Of a DNA stretch of 64,000 bases, positions 52,256-64,000 are shown piece after piece. The notes beneath the pieces are model-generated. The model saw nothing but the letters and a program-made list of their open reading frames with translations. It had not been told where the DNA came from and did not search any database. Numbering within the stretch: the stretch's first letter is position 1; each line of letters starts with the position of its first letter. The stretch lies in assembly GCF_004345645.1 (NCBI RefSeq), contig NZ_SLWS01000006.1, forward strand, positions 744,001 through 808,000. Direction: 5' to 3'. A program made the position numbers and the translations under genes. Origin of the DNA: Actinocrispum wychmicini. GTDB taxonomy: Bacteria; Actinomycetota; Actinomycetes; Mycobacteriales; Pseudonocardiaceae.

Positions 52256-55200
52256 TCAGATGATCAGGACTATTCCGTGGGTGAGTGGGTTCTCCTGGGT
52301 TTTCGCGCCGGTCCAGCCGGATGAGAAGACGAGGGTGTCTCCGTCGAGCAGGGTCACCGCTACCGCGTTGCCGTGGGCGGTGATCCTCAGGGTGCCGGAC
52401 GCCACTCGGTGGCCCGAGCCGTCGAACACGGTTGCTTGGCCGCGCAGGTCAAGGACGCCTGTGCGGGCACCGAAGGACGCTACGTTCGTACCGACCACTG
52501 TGTACCGGTTGCCTCCTGACTTGAAGGTCACCAGGTCGACTCCGGACGCGCCGGACAATGCCTTGAGGTACGCGACTGCCACGTTCACGTCTACTTTGGA
52601 TCCCGGGTCGGCCGGGTAGGTGCCGGCTGAGCCGGTGGAGGTCAACGCGCCGGCGATGACCGCGACACGATTCTGCGGCTTGGCCGTTTCGACCGTTGCC
52701 ACGGCGGTTCCTGTGTAGTTGCCGCCTACGGACACTGTTACATCGCCGGGGCCGTTGGGAAGCATGGCGGTGCAACTGCCTGTGGCGTCACCTGTACCGA
52801 GTGGATGCAGCGGGGACGAACACAATGGCTGTCCTGCCAGGGCGAACGTTACGTTGCCTGTCAGGATGTTGCCTGGTGTGGCGTCCGTGTTGTCCTGGAC
52901 TGTAGCCCGCAACAGCACGGAATTGCCGAACACCAACGAGTCTCCTGTGTAGGTGGCCGTGGCGTCCTCCGGGATCACCTTCAGCACGAAGGATGCCGTT
53001 CGCACGCCGCCGGTGTCGTCAGTCACCGCGATGGACACCGGATAGTCGCCGGGTGGTGCGGACACCGTTCCCGAGAGGCTCCAGGTGCCGGCCGAGCCGG
53101 TCAACGAAAGCCCTGTGGGCAGGCCGGTGGCGACCGCGGTCAGTCCCGCCGCCGCTGTGTCCGGGTCCGTGGCTGTGATGGTTACCGGAGAGGCGTCGCT
53201 GTACTGGACCGTTGTGTTGCCGGACAGAGTCACGCGTGGGGTGGCGTGGACCGTGATGTCGGTGTCGTTCAGGTCGAAGAAGACGTTCCCGACCGCTTCC
53301 ACCTTGATCCGCCCGTGTGTTGTGGCCACATCAGGCACGGTGACGGTCGCGGTGCCGTTGTTCGGCGTGCTTTCCGACAGCACGTACGGATACGTCAGGC
53401 CGCCGTCGGTGGAGAACGAGATCTTCACCGCGGACACCCCGACCGGGGCGTCGGCCGTCCCGGCGACGTCCCACGTCACTGTTTGCGTGGATCCGCCGGT
53501 GTAGGCCGAAGAAGTGCCCTGGGACGTCACCAGGAACGGCCCGGCTGACGGAGCGAGCGTCAGTGCTGTGTCCGCGCTGCCGATGCCTCCGCCTCCTGGT
53601 CGGCCGTCGCGGGCCGTAAGCCGGAAGTGCATGGTCCTGGACGCGTCGAAGCCGACCCAGTCCGGCGTGGGCAGGAACTCCGAGTAGCAGTCGAGCAGAT
53701 CCGCGGGCACAGCCGCCGGGACCGGGGGTGCCGCCGGGCACGTGCCGGTCTTGGCGTTCGTGTTGTTCACGGCGATCTGTGGATAGTCCGGGAACACCCG
53801 CGTCGTGTCGCCGTTGATGGTGTTCTCGCCCGGTGAGTAGTACTTCAGGGTGTCCGTGGCGGACACGACCGCCGCCGTGCCGAACTGACGGAACAACGGG
53901 CCAGCGGTCTTGGTGTTGCTGACCAGGGCTGTGCCCGCCGCGGCGCCACGGTCGTTCTGCTCCCACAGGTACGTCAACGAGTCGCCGTCAGCGTCTGTGG
54001 CGCTGCCGGACAACGAGAATGGCGTACGAACAGGAATCGTGAAAGCGGACGGCACGGTCACCACGGGCGCGTGGTTCGTTGTGTCCGTGACCTGGTTACC
54101 GCCGTTGTCCTGCGCGCCGCCCTTGGCCGTCTCGCCAACGAAACCCGACGCGCCCGTGACCGCCAGCTCCAGCGAGGGGAACTTCGTGGCGCCGGAGAAC
54201 GTCACCTGGAAACCGGTGTCGTCGAACGCCAGGTTGCCGAACCCGGCGACGGTGGCCGTCACCCCGGCGGGCCAGGTCGGCAGTGCCTCAAGGGCCGCCT
54301 TGATGCCGGCGGACGAGTAGTTGGTGCCACGGACGATCGGCGCTGTGGTCGCGCCACCGAAGCTCAACGTGACCGAGTCGGTGCCGTCGAACCCGGTCAG
54401 CGACACCGTCTGGACTTCGTTGATCGCCGGCCTGGCCGAGTTGATGTACGTGGTGATCTCGGTGTAGCTGCGCTGCGACCAGTACGGGTCGCTGTGTGGC
54501 TGCAGGTTGTCCTGCTGGCAGATGCCGGCGTACGCCATGATCGACGAGCCGCTGCCCGGCTCGACCGAGTTGGCGCCGTTGCGGTTCCCGCCGGAGCAGT
54601 TCACCTGCGTGCCGTTGAACGTGTGGTTGCCCGCGAACTGGTGGCCCATCTCGTGCGCCACATAGTCCACGGCATAGAAGTCACCCACCGGTGTCGGCAG
54701 ACCCGTACAGCCCTGGGCCTTGTTGTTGCCGCCGACCACGCCGAGGCTCGCGATCCCGCCGCCGTTCACGCCGAGGCCGATGTGCCCGACGTCGTAGTTC
54801 GACGCGCCGATGAGCTGACCGAGCACAATCCTGTTGCGGCTCAACGTACTTCCGCTACACGACGCCAATTGGGCCGGCGTGTAGCACGGCGCGGCGCCAC
54901 ACGGGCCGTTCGCCCCGATCGCCTGCTCGGCGGTGTTCAAGTTGATCTTGTCCGTGCCGTTGATCAGCACCAGGCGGATGGCGGTCTCGTCCTCGTAGAC
55001 CTGCGCGACCCGGTTCATCAACGTCACCTTGGCCGCCGTCACGTTCTCGGCGCCGAAGAAGGTGGCATACGACGGGTCCGTCACCAGAGCCACGCGGTAC
55101 GTCCGCAGCTTCACCACGGGCCCCGCGGTCAACGGGGCGAGATCCTGGAGAAGCTCACCGACCTCCTCGTGCTCCACCAACGGCCCGGCAGAGGTCACGT

Positions 55201-55675
55201 CGTGACCGTAGTAGCTCGCGTACAGGCTCTGGTCGGCGTGGTAGTACGGGTCGACGAACCACTGGCCGCGTTGCGACCGGACGGAAGCGTGGAAACCCAG
55301 CGGGGTCAGGTCCGCCCGAACGGTCGCGGTCGGGTCGTCGACACCTCTGCCGGAGTAGGTCCTGATCTCGGGGTGCGCGGCGGCGAGCCCGGCTTCCATC
55401 ACCGGGGCGTCGGCCAGCGTGAACCGCTGGAACGTGCCCTCCGGGGTGGGCAGGATCACCTGGGTGCTCGACGGCACCAGCTTGGCACTCATCACCGGAC
55501 GGTCCAGGGTGAACCCGGCGAAGTGGTCGGTTCGGATGTCGGCCGGACGAGCCGAACGGGCCGCGACCGAAGGCCGGTCGACCCTGGTCCACGGATTGTC
55601 CGACTCGGCTGTACTCACGAACGGTATCAACGCGACAACAGTCACAGCGGCCGCCAGAGCGGCGATAGGTCTCAT
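52256..55675 (-). CDS. Large secreted metzincin metalloprotease 1 (reprolysin-like)
   Basis: 1139 aa. Signal peptide ~1-23. Propeptide-like N-domain to ~190. Metzincin domain with H-E-M-G-H-Q-F-A-G-N-H near residue 340 (all three zinc His, Gly) and the Met-turn S-I-M-A-Y-A-G. C-terminal ~700 residues: an inserted domain, Ig-like and He_PIG-type beta domains (Y-P-V-S-I-A-V-T-D-D-T-G), and a final T-F-K-S-G-G-N-R-Y domain ending G-I-V-L-I-I. Extracellular proteinase. ATG 55675 with AAGGAG. Paralogue of the next gene; the HEXXH and Ig parts align throughout. Confidence 0.88.
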   Translation of the reverse strand: MRPIAALAAAVTVVALIPFVSTAESDNPWTRVDRPSVAARSARPADIRTDHFAGFTLDRPVMSAKLVPSSTQVILPTPEGTFQRFTLADAPVMEAGLAAAHPEIRTYSGRGVDDPTATVRADLTPLGFHASVRSQRGQWFVDPYYHADQSLYASYYGHDVTSAGPLVEHEEVGELLQDLAPLTAGPVVKLRTYRVALVTDPSYATFFGAENVTAAKVTLMNRVAQVYEDETAIRLVLINGTDKINLNTAEQAIGANGPCGAAPCYTPAQLASCSGSTLSRNRIVLGQLIGASNYDVGHIGLGVNGGGIASLGVVGGNNKAQGCTGLPTPVGDFYAVDYVAHEMGHQFAGNHTFNGTQVNCSGGNRNGANSVEPGSGSSIMAYAGICQQDNLQPHSDPYWSQRSYTEITTYINSARPAINEVQTVSLTGFDGTDSVTLSFGGATTAPIVRGTNYSSAGIKAALEALPTWPAGVTATVAGFGNLAFDDTGFQVTFSGATKFPSLELAVTGASGFVGETAKGGAQDNGGNQVTDTTNHAPVVTVPSAFTIPVRTPFSLSGSATDADGDSLTYLWEQNDRGAAAGTALVSNTKTAGPLFRQFGTAAVVSATDTLKYYSPGENTINGDTTRVFPDYPQIAVNNTNAKTGTCPAAPPVPAAVPADLLDCYSEFLPTPDWVGFDASRTMHFRLTARDGRPGGGGIGSADTALTLAPSAGPFLVTSQGTSSAYTGGSTQTVTWDVAGTADAPVGVSAVKISFSTDGGLTYPYVLSESTPNNGTATVTVPDVATTHGRIKVEAVGNVFFDLNDTDITVHATPRVTLSGNTTVQYSDASPVTITATDPDTAAAGLTAVATGLPTGLSLTGSAGTWSLSGTVSAPPGDYPVSIAVTDDTGGVRTASFVLKVIPEDATATYTGDSLVFGNSVLLRATVQDNTDATPGNILTGNVTFALAGQPLCSSPLHPLGTGDATGSCTAMLPNGPGDVTVSVGGNYTGTAVATVETAKPQNRVAVIAGALTSTGSAGTYPADPGSKVDVNVAVAYLKALSGASGVDLVTFKSGGNRYTVVGTNVASFGARTGVLDLRGQATVFDGSGHRVASGTLRITAHGNAVAVTLLDGDTLVFSSGWTGAKTQENPLTHGIVLII

Positions 55676-55702
55676 CGAAACTCCTTGGGAGGCAGGGAAA
55701 CC

Positions 55703-55740
55703 CTCGCGAGTGGCCCGCCCGGAAGCGGACCACTCACGAG
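55703..55740 (-). terminator. Hairpin between the two metalloprotease genes
   Basis: A 16-position stem (55703-55718 against 55725-55740) with two mismatches and a CCGGAA loop lies after the stop of metalloprotease 2 and before the start of 1. A likely terminator without T tract. Confidence 0.6.
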
Positions 55741-55756
55741 AGCGGGTGATGAGCCG

Positions 55757-58700
55757 TCAGATGATCAGGATCGAGCCGGGCGCGAGCCGGTCCTGCTGGG
55801 TGATCGCGCCGGTCCAGTCCGACGAGAACAACAGCTTGTCCCCGTCCAGCAGGGTGATGGCGACCGCGTTGCCCTGCGCGGTCAGTTGCAGGGTGCCCGA
55901 AGCCACCGTGTTCCCCGCCATGTCGACGATCGTCGCCCGGCCCCGGATGTCCAAAGTGGACCCCTTGGCGCCGAACGAGTCGAACCTGGTGTCCCGGATC
56001 TGGTACCAGCTGCCGCCGGACCGGAACGTCAGGCTCGCGAACCCGGATGTGGTCGACCAGATGTGACCCACCGCGAACGACACAGCCGCCCGCGAGCCCT
56101 CATCCGCCGCGTACGTCCCGGCGGAGTGCGACTCGGTCAGGAACCCCGAGCCCACAACGGCTTTGAACTGGTCGCGCGCGGTCTCGACCCGGGTCGACAC
56201 CGTGCCGGTGTAGTTGCCGCCCACGGACACCGTCACGTCCTTGACACCGAGCGGCAGCTTGGCCGTGCAGCTGCCCGAGGCGTCCGTCGGTGCGGTGCCC
56301 AGCAACCCGAGCGGTGCCGTGCACAACGTCTTGCCGTCGGCCAGGAAGCTCACGTTCCCGGTGCGGACGTCACCCGGCGACGCGTCCGTGATGTCCCGAA
56401 CCGTGGCCCGGAACCGCACGGAACTGCCGTACACCAAGGAATCGCCGGTGTACGTGGCGACCGCGTCCTCAGGCTTGACCTTGATCGTGAGCGACGCCTT
56501 GCCGGCCACGCCGGTGTCGTCGGTCACCGCGATCGACACCGAGTAGTCCCCTGGCGACGCGGTTGTCGTGCCGGAGATCGTCCACGTGCCGTTGGACCCG
56601 GTCAACGACAGCCCAGCCGGCAGGCCGGTCGCGGTCGCCGACAGGACCGTGCTGTCCGCGTCCTTGGCCGTCACCGGAACTGTCAGCGCGTCGCTGTACT
56701 GCACGGAGGCAGTCGGCGCGACGGTGACGACCGGTGCCGCGTGGATGGTGATGTCGGCGTCGTTCAGGTCGAAGAAGACGTTCCCGACCGCCTCGATCTT
56801 GATCCGGCCCTTGGTCGTCGGCACGTTCGGCAGCGCCACGGTCGCGGACCCGTTGTTGGCCGTGGACGCGGCGAGCACGTGCGGGAACGTCAGGCCGCCG
56901 TCCGTGGACAGCGAGATCTTGACGTTCGCCGCGTTGACCGGAGCCGCGTTGGTCCCGGCCACGTCCCACGTGACGGTCTGCGTCGAACCACCCGCGTACA
57001 CCGACGGCGTGCCCTGTGACGTCACCAGGAACGGCCCGGCGGACGGGGCCAGCGTCAGCGTGGTGTCCGCGTGCCCGACACCGCCTCCGTTAAGCCGCCC
57101 ATCCCGCGCGGTAAGCCGGAAGTGCAGAGTCCGCGAGTTGTCCAGACCGACCCAGTCCGAAGTGGGCAGGAACTCCGAGTAGCAGTCGATCACGTCGGCC
57201 GGCACGTTCGTCGCTCCACCGGACGTGGGTGGCGGCGGCGCGGCCGGGCAGGCGCCGGTCTTGGCGTTCGTGTTGTTCGCCGCGATCTGCGCCAGGTCCG
57301 GGAAGTCACGGGTCGGGTTGGTGTTCACCGCGTTCTCGCCCGGCGAGTAGTACTTCAGCGCGTCGGCCGCGGTGACGACGGCCGCGGTGCCGAACTGCCG
57401 GAACAGCGGACCGTTCTTCTTGGTGTTGTCGACCAACCCGGTGCCGGTGACGCCACCTTCGTCGTTCTGCTCCCACATGTACGTGAGCGCGTCGCTGTCC
57501 GCGTCGGTCGCACTCCCGGTCAGCGAGAACGGCGTACGCACCGGAATCGTGTGCGCCGACGGCGTGGTCACGACCGGAACGTGGTTGCCCGTGTTGTCAA
57601 TCTTGTTGCCGTGGTTCTCGACCGGACCACCCTTGATCGACTCACCGACGTTCCCGGAGCCACCGCGCACCGAAAGACCCAGCGACGCGACGTCCTTGCC
57701 CGCCAACGTTCCGCCGAAGGTGACCTGGAAACCAGTGTCGTCGAACGGCATCGGCCGGTTGTCGGTGTTGTTGCCGAACCCGGCCACGGTCGCCGTCGCA
57801 CCCGCCGGCCAGCCCACGATCCCCTCGATGGCCGCCTTGACGCCGGCCGGCGTGTAGTTGACCCCACGGACCACAGGGGCCGACAACCGGCCGTTGTAGC
57901 TCACGGTGAACGAGTCGGTGCCGTCGAAGTCGCGCAGTGCCACGTCCTGCTGCTCGTTGATGTTCGGCTGGTCAGACGTGACGTACGTGGTGATCTCGTC
58001 GAAACTTCGCTCCGAGAAGTACGGGTCGCTGTGCGGCTGCAGGTTGTCCTGCTGGCAGATGCCGGCGTACGCCATGATCGACGAGCCGCTGCCCGGTTCC
58101 ACCGAGGTCGGGCCGTTGCGGTTGTCCAGCGAACAGTTCGTCTGGGTGCCGTTGAACGGGTGGTCGCCGCCGAACTGGTGGCCCATCTCGTGCGCCACAT
58201 AGTCCACGGCGTAGAAGTCACCGACCGGCGTCGGCAAACCCGTGCAGCCCACTGCCTTCTGGTCGCCGCCGACCACCCCGAGGCCGGCGATCCCGCCGCC
58301 GTTCACGCCGAGGCCGAGGTGCCCGATGTCGTACTTGTCGGCGCCGACGATCTGGCCGAGCGCGACCCCGGTGGCGAACAGCGTCGGGATGTCGCAGAAC
58401 CGCAACTCCTCCGGCTTGTAGCACGGCGCCGCCCCACACGGGCCGTTCGCCAGGGTCGCCTGTGCCGGGGTGTTCAGGTTGGTCTTGTCCGTGTCGTTGA
58501 TCAGGACCAGCCGGATGGCCAGCTCGTCCTCGTAGATCTGGGTGACCCGGTTGATCAGCGTCACCTTGGCGGCGGTCACGTTCGCGGCACCGAAGTAGGT
58601 CGCGTACGACGGGTCCGTGACCAGAGCCAGCCGGTACGTCCGCAGCTTCACCTCCGGGCCCGCGGGGGCCGCGTGCAGCTCCTTCGTCAGGCCCGCGATG

Positions 58701-59236
58701 TCCTTCTCCTGCAGCGGGCCGACCTCGGACAGGTCATGGCCGTAGTAGCTGGCGTACAGGCTCTGGTCCGCGTGGTAGTACGGGTCGACGTACCACTGGC
58801 CGCGCTGCGACCGCACCGACGCGTGGAATCCCAACGGCGTGAGGTCCGCGCGGACCGTCGCAGTGGGATCTTCGACACCCTTGCCGGAGTACGTCCTGAT
58901 CTCCGGGTGCGCGGCCGCCAGGCCGGGCTCCATCACCGGGGCGTCGGTCAGCGTGAACCGCTGGAACTTGCCCTCCGGGGTCGGCAGCAGCACCTCGTTG
59001 CCCGCGGGTGCCAGCTTGGCCTGCATGACCGGCTTGTCCAACGTGTACCCGGCGTACCGGGTGGTGTGGACGTCGGTCTGTCTAGCGGACTTGGCCGCGA
59101 TCGACGGTGCGGACACCTTGGTCCACGGGTTTTCCGGGGCAGCGGGTGCCGCCGTGCTCAGCACAGGCAGCATCGCGACCGCCATCCCGGCGATTGCTAA
59201 CGCGGCCGTGCTCCGGCCGCGCGACGGTACAGCCAA
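55757..59236 (-). CDS. Large secreted metzincin metalloprotease 2 (reprolysin-like)
   Basis: 1159 aa, colinear with metalloprotease 1 (same propeptide phrases such as R-T-Y-S-G-K/R-G-V, same Y-D-I/V-G-H-L/I-G-L-G-V-N-G-G-G-I). Zinc motif H-E-M-G-H-Q-F-G-G-D-H near residue 347 and S-I-M-A-Y-A-G Met-turn. Ig-like tail as in copy 1 but with different loops. It starts with TTG 59236, supported by AGGGGAG 7 nt upstream. The hydrophobic signal follows within 30 residues. It sits after the atpD terminator. Confidence 0.87.
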   Translation of the reverse strand: MAVPSRGRSTAALAIAGMAVAMLPVLSTAAPAAPENPWTKVSAPSIAAKSARQTDVHTTRYAGYTLDKPVMQAKLAPAGNEVLLPTPEGKFQRFTLTDAPVMEPGLAAAHPEIRTYSGKGVEDPTATVRADLTPLGFHASVRSQRGQWYVDPYYHADQSLYASYYGHDLSEVGPLQEKDIAGLTKELHAAPAGPEVKLRTYRLALVTDPSYATYFGAANVTAAKVTLINRVTQIYEDELAIRLVLINDTDKTNLNTPAQATLANGPCGAAPCYKPEELRFCDIPTLFATGVALGQIVGADKYDIGHLGLGVNGGGIAGLGVVGGDQKAVGCTGLPTPVGDFYAVDYVAHEMGHQFGGDHPFNGTQTNCSLDNRNGPTSVEPGSGSSIMAYAGICQQDNLQPHSDPYFSERSFDEITTYVTSDQPNINEQQDVALRDFDGTDSFTVSYNGRLSAPVVRGVNYTPAGVKAAIEGIVGWPAGATATVAGFGNNTDNRPMPFDDTGFQVTFGGTLAGKDVASLGLSVRGGSGNVGESIKGGPVENHGNKIDNTGNHVPVVTTPSAHTIPVRTPFSLTGSATDADSDALTYMWEQNDEGGVTGTGLVDNTKKNGPLFRQFGTAAVVTAADALKYYSPGENAVNTNPTRDFPDLAQIAANNTNAKTGACPAAPPPPTSGGATNVPADVIDCYSEFLPTSDWVGLDNSRTLHFRLTARDGRLNGGGVGHADTTLTLAPSAGPFLVTSQGTPSVYAGGSTQTVTWDVAGTNAAPVNAANVKISLSTDGGLTFPHVLAASTANNGSATVALPNVPTTKGRIKIEAVGNVFFDLNDADITIHAAPVVTVAPTASVQYSDALTVPVTAKDADSTVLSATATGLPAGLSLTGSNGTWTISGTTTASPGDYSVSIAVTDDTGVAGKASLTIKVKPEDAVATYTGDSLVYGSSVRFRATVRDITDASPGDVRTGNVSFLADGKTLCTAPLGLLGTAPTDASGSCTAKLPLGVKDVTVSVGGNYTGTVSTRVETARDQFKAVVGSGFLTESHSAGTYAADEGSRAAVSFAVGHIWSTTSGFASLTFRSGGSWYQIRDTRFDSFGAKGSTLDIRGRATIVDMAGNTVASGTLQLTAQGNAVAITLLDGDKLLFSSDWTGAITQQDRLAPGSILII

Positions 59237-59338
59237 CTCGGGCTCCCCTCAGAAAGACGCATGTCGACCCACGCATTCTTCTGACAAGAACCACCCGCCA
59301 TAACAGACGAAAGTCGTAATCCATCTGCCCGAATGGAC

Positions 59339-59372
59339 CAAAAACCCTCGTGAGCGGGCTGCTCACGAGGGT
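59339..59372 (-). terminator. Intrinsic terminator after atpD
   Basis: Perfect 12-bp stem (ACCCTCGTGAGC at 59344-59355 with 59361-59372) and 5-nt loop. On the minus strand it is followed by TTTTT (complement of the A run 59340-59344) 16 nt after the atpD stop. It ends the atp operon before the protease genes. Confidence 0.9.
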
Positions 59373-59387
59373 CAGAGGTCTCAGGTG

Positions 59388-61756
<2,369 letters not shown>

Positions 61757-61767
61757 CTGCTACCCGA

Positions 61768-63408
61768 TCACTTCTGCGGGGCGGGCCGGTGCACCTTCAC
61801 CGACTCCTGCCCCACTTTGTCGGCGTCCATCGCGTCGGCCGGACGGTCCACGACCGACGAGCCATCGGCCGCGGTGAACTGCTCCTTGAAGTTGGCGACC
61901 GCCTGGGACAGGCGCTCGATCAGCTCGTCGGACAGGTCCTTGGTGTCGCGGATCTCCTGCAGGATACCCGCGTGCTGGCGCCGCAGATGGTCGACGAGGT
62001 CGCGCTCGAACCGGCGGACGTCCTCCACCGGCACCGAGTCGATCAGGCCGCGGGTGCCGATGTAGATGGACACCACCTGCTCCTCGACCGGGACCGGCGA
62101 GTACGCGCTCTGCTTGAGGACCTGGTACAGCCGGTCACCACGGTCCAACTGAGCCTTGGACGTGGCGTCCAGGTCGGAGGCGAACGCGGCGAACGCGGCC
62201 AGCTCCCGGTGCTGCGACAGGTCGATCCGGAGCGAGCCGGAGATCTTGCGCATCGCCTTGATCTGCGCGGCGCCACCGACTCGGGACACCGACACCGACA
62301 CGTTGATGGCCGGCCGCTGGCCCTGGTTGAACAGGTCCGTCTCCAGGAAGCACTGGCCGTCGGTGATCGAGATGACGTTCGTCGGGATGTACGCCGAGAT
62401 GTCGTTGGCCTTGGTCTCGATGATCGGCAGGCCGGTCATCGACCCGGCGCCCAGCTCGTCGGACAGCTTCGCGCAGCGCTCCAGCAGCCGGGAGTGCAGG
62501 TAGAACACGTCACCGGGGTACGCCTCGCGGCCCGGCGGGCGGCGCAGCAGCAGCGACAGCGCGCGGTACGCCTCGGCCTGCTTGGTCAGGTCGTCGAAGA
62601 CGATGAGGACGTGCTTGCCCTGGTACATCCAGTGCTGGCCGAGGGCCGAACCGGTGTACGGCGCGATCCACTTGAAGCCGGCGGAGTCCGACGCAGGGGC
62701 CGCGACGATGGTGGTGTACTCCATCGCGCCGTGCTCCTCGAGCGCCTTCTTGACCGCCGCGATGGTGGAGCCCTTCTGGCCGACGGCGACGTAGATGCAG
62801 CGCACCTGCTGCTTCGGGTCGCCGGTCTCCCACGCCTGCTTCTGGTTGATGATCGTGTCCACGCAGACCGTGGTCTTGCCGGTCTTGCGGTCGCCGATGA
62901 TCAGCTGGCGCTGGCCGCGGCCGATCGGGGTCATCGCGTCGATGGCCTTGATGCCGGTCTGCAGCGGCTCCTTCACCGGCTGGCGCTGCACCACGGTCGC
63001 GGCCTGCAGTTCCAGGACCCGGGTGTCGTCGGCGACGATGTCGCCGAGGCCGTCCAGCGGCTCGCCCAGCGGGTCGATGACCCGGCCGAGGAAGCCGTCG
63101 CCCACCGGCACCGAGAGGATCCGGCCGGTCCGTTTGACCTCCTGGCCCTCTTCGATGCTCTCGTAGCTACCGAGGATCGTGACGCCGATCTCGCGCACAT
63201 CGAGGTTCTGCGCGACGCCGAGCACGCCACCGGGGAACTCGACCAGCTCGTTGGCCATCACCGAGGGCAGACCCTCGACGTAGGCCACGCCGTCACCGGT
63301 CGCGGTGACGGTGCCGACCTCTTCCTTCGTCACGTCCGGTGTGTAACCGGAGACGTAGTTCTCGATCGCACTGCGGATCTCGTCCGACGAGATCGTCAGC
63401 TCCGCCAT
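61768..63408 (-). CDS. atpA: ATP synthase alpha subunit AtpA
   Basis: 546 aa non-catalytic nucleotide-binding F1 subunit. P-loop G-D-R-K-T-G-K-T-T near 171-179, I-R-S-A-I-E-N-Y-V at the start, [26 protein letters not shown]-terminal extension ([14 protein letters not shown]) as in mycobacteria, where it limits ATP hydrolysis. Confidence 0.98.
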   Translation of the reverse strand: MAELTISSDEIRSAIENYVSGYTPDVTKEEVGTVTATGDGVAYVEGLPSVMANELVEFPGGVLGVAQNLDVREIGVTILGSYESIEEGQEVKRTGRILSVPVGDGFLGRVIDPLGEPLDGLGDIVADDTRVLELQAATVVQRQPVKEPLQTGIKAIDAMTPIGRGQRQLIIGDRKTGKTTVCVDTIINQKQAWETGDPKQQVRCIYVAVGQKGSTIAAVKKALEEHGAMEYTTIVAAPASDSAGFKWIAPYTGSALGQHWMYQGKHVLIVFDDLTKQAEAYRALSLLLRRPPGREAYPGDVFYLHSRLLERCAKLSDELGAGSMTGLPIIETKANDISAYIPTNVISITDGQCFLETDLFNQGQRPAINVSVSVSRVGGAAQIKAMRKISGSLRIDLSQHRELAAFAAFASDLDATSKAQLDRGDRLYQVLKQSAYSPVPVEEQVVSIYIGTRGLIDSVPVEDVRRFERDLVDHLRRQHAGILQEIRDTKDLSDELIERLSQAVANFKEQFTAADGSSVVDRPADAMDADKVGQESVKVHRPAPQK

Positions 63409-63456
63409 GTCTTCCCGCTCTCGCTTTCGTTACTTCAATGCTCTGGGGACCGGGTG

Positions 63457-64000
63457 TTATCCGGCCAGCCGGCGGCGCAGCGCGTCGATCCGCCCTGCCG
63501 CACTGCCGTCGATGATTTCGTCGCCCACCTTGATGACCAGCCCACCGAGCAGGTCCGGGTCGACCTCGATGTGCAGCGCGATCGGGCGCGAGTAGATCCG
63601 CTGCAGGGTGGCCGCGAGCCGCTCCTGCTGTGGCTCGGTCAGCGCCACCACGGACGTGACGTGGGCGACCGAGCGTTCCCGGCGCCTGGCGGCCAGGTCG
63701 GCCAGCTCCTCCAGGCCTTCCACGGCCCGGCGGCCACGCGGGTACGCGACCAGCGCCTCGGCCAGCTTCTCGGTGGTCGGATCCACTTTCCGGGCGACGA
63801 GCGAACGCAGCAGCTCCAGCTTGCCCGCGACCGGCGCGGCCGCGTCGGACAGCATGCGCTCCAGTTCACCGTCGCCGGCGACGATCCGGCCGAGCCGGAA
63901 CAGCTCGTCCTCGACCGTGTCCAGCCGGCCGGCGCGCTCGGCCCCGACCAGCAACGCGGTCCGGGCCAGCGACTCGATGCCGTCGACCAGTTCGCGCGGG
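63457..64000 (-). CDS. atpH: ATP synthase delta subunit AtpH (5' part outside window)
   Basis: The C-terminal ~180 residues are visible; the frame stays open to the right edge. It ends with the delta-type [25 protein letters not shown] and R-L-D-A/R-I-D-A-L-R-R. Part of the peripheral stalk. In actinobacteria it is often fused to a b-type subunit; the fused part, if any, lies outside this window. Precedes atpA by ~48 nt. Confidence 0.93.
   Translation of the reverse strand, partial: PRELVDGIESLARTALLVGAERAGRLDTVEDELFRLGRIVAGDGELERMLSDAAAPVAGKLELLRSLVARKVDPTTEKLAEALVAYPRGRRAVEGLEELADLAARRRERSVAHVTSVVALTEPQQERLAATLQRIYSRPIALHIEVDPDLLGGLVIKVGDEIIDGSAAGRIDALRRRLAG

Noticed and set aside
54071-57019. 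A 982-codon open frame on the plus strand across the metalloprotease genes, and similar long frames at 22691-24928 and 57071-59200
   Set aside because: These are mirror images of real genes in high-GC DNA: Arg/Gly/Val-rich, no ribosome sites, no domains, and they cross gene boundaries.
49169-59236. Idea that the two metalloproteases process PqqA
   Set aside because: Both have signal peptides and would act outside the cell, while PqqA is matured in the cytosol; their fold also differs from PqqF/M16 enzymes.

Overview
The window is high-GC DNA (ATG, GTG and TTG starts, dense operons with ATGA/GTGA stop-start overlaps) from an actinomycete. Three DUF3558-type lipoproteins, an XRE-DUF5753/DUF397 pair, NucS in place of MutS/MutL, a DUF6307 mini-protein, SigK/RskA and a DUF2550-atpC pair point to the Pseudonocardiaceae (Amycolatopsis/Kibdelosporangium-like). 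This is inferred from gene content; no rRNA or tRNA gene is present to confirm it.

Layout. 1-3.1 kb: end of a sugar-isomerase-like gene and a CUT2-type sugar ABC transporter closed by a strong terminator, then a secreted ricin-lectin protein. 5.1-10.2 kb: accessory-looking stretch with an XRE regulator, tiny overlapping ORFs, a 160-bp imperfect palindrome, an HD hydrolase, and an ABC ATPase/histidine kinase/response regulator group without a permease. 10.3-14.5 kb: MeaB, thiolase, methylmalonyl-CoA epimerase and crotonyl-CoA carboxylase/reductase. With MeaA (37-39 kb), a tandem 3-hydroxyacyl-CoA dehydrogenase (23-25 kb), an enoyl-CoA hydratase and a cob(I)alamin adenosyltransferase (44 kb), these form a scattered ethylmalonyl/methylmalonyl-CoA gene set. 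14.5-22 kb: regulators, a DivIVA-like coiled-coil protein, UspA coupled to a class III cyclase, and small conserved genes. 25-26 kb: a GntR/UTRA regulator with three palindromic operators facing two small genes. 27-29.5 kb: dihydroxyacetone kinase dhaKLM. 30-40 kb: solute symporter, NucS, Nudix, methyltransferase, ABC-F, MeaA and a Phd-RelE-like fused ORF. 40-48 kb: MurA with Asp at the usual catalytic Cys position, a FadR-type regulator, a secreted papain-like protease with an anchored partner, the DUF397 locus and SigK/RskA.

48-64 kb is the most striking part. The ATP synthase operon runs right to left as atpH-atpA-atpG-atpD and then meets a perfect hairpin with a T tract. Its usual last gene, atpC, with its usual neighbour DUF2550, lies 10.6 kb away. 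The gap holds a complete, translationally coupled pqqA-C-D-E-B operon on the opposite strand and two very large paralogous secreted metzincin proteases. The proteases share the atp orientation but sit behind the terminator. The core operon is therefore physically split, and atpC needs its own promoter.

Other items for a second look: a fused antitoxin-toxin ORF with an internal ribosome binding site and GTG; the 160-bp palindrome, whose differences are mostly G-U compatible on one strand; the papain-like protease lacking a propeptide with a partner gene 2 nt downstream; and the cascade of tiny GTGA-overlapping ORFs after the XRE regulator.
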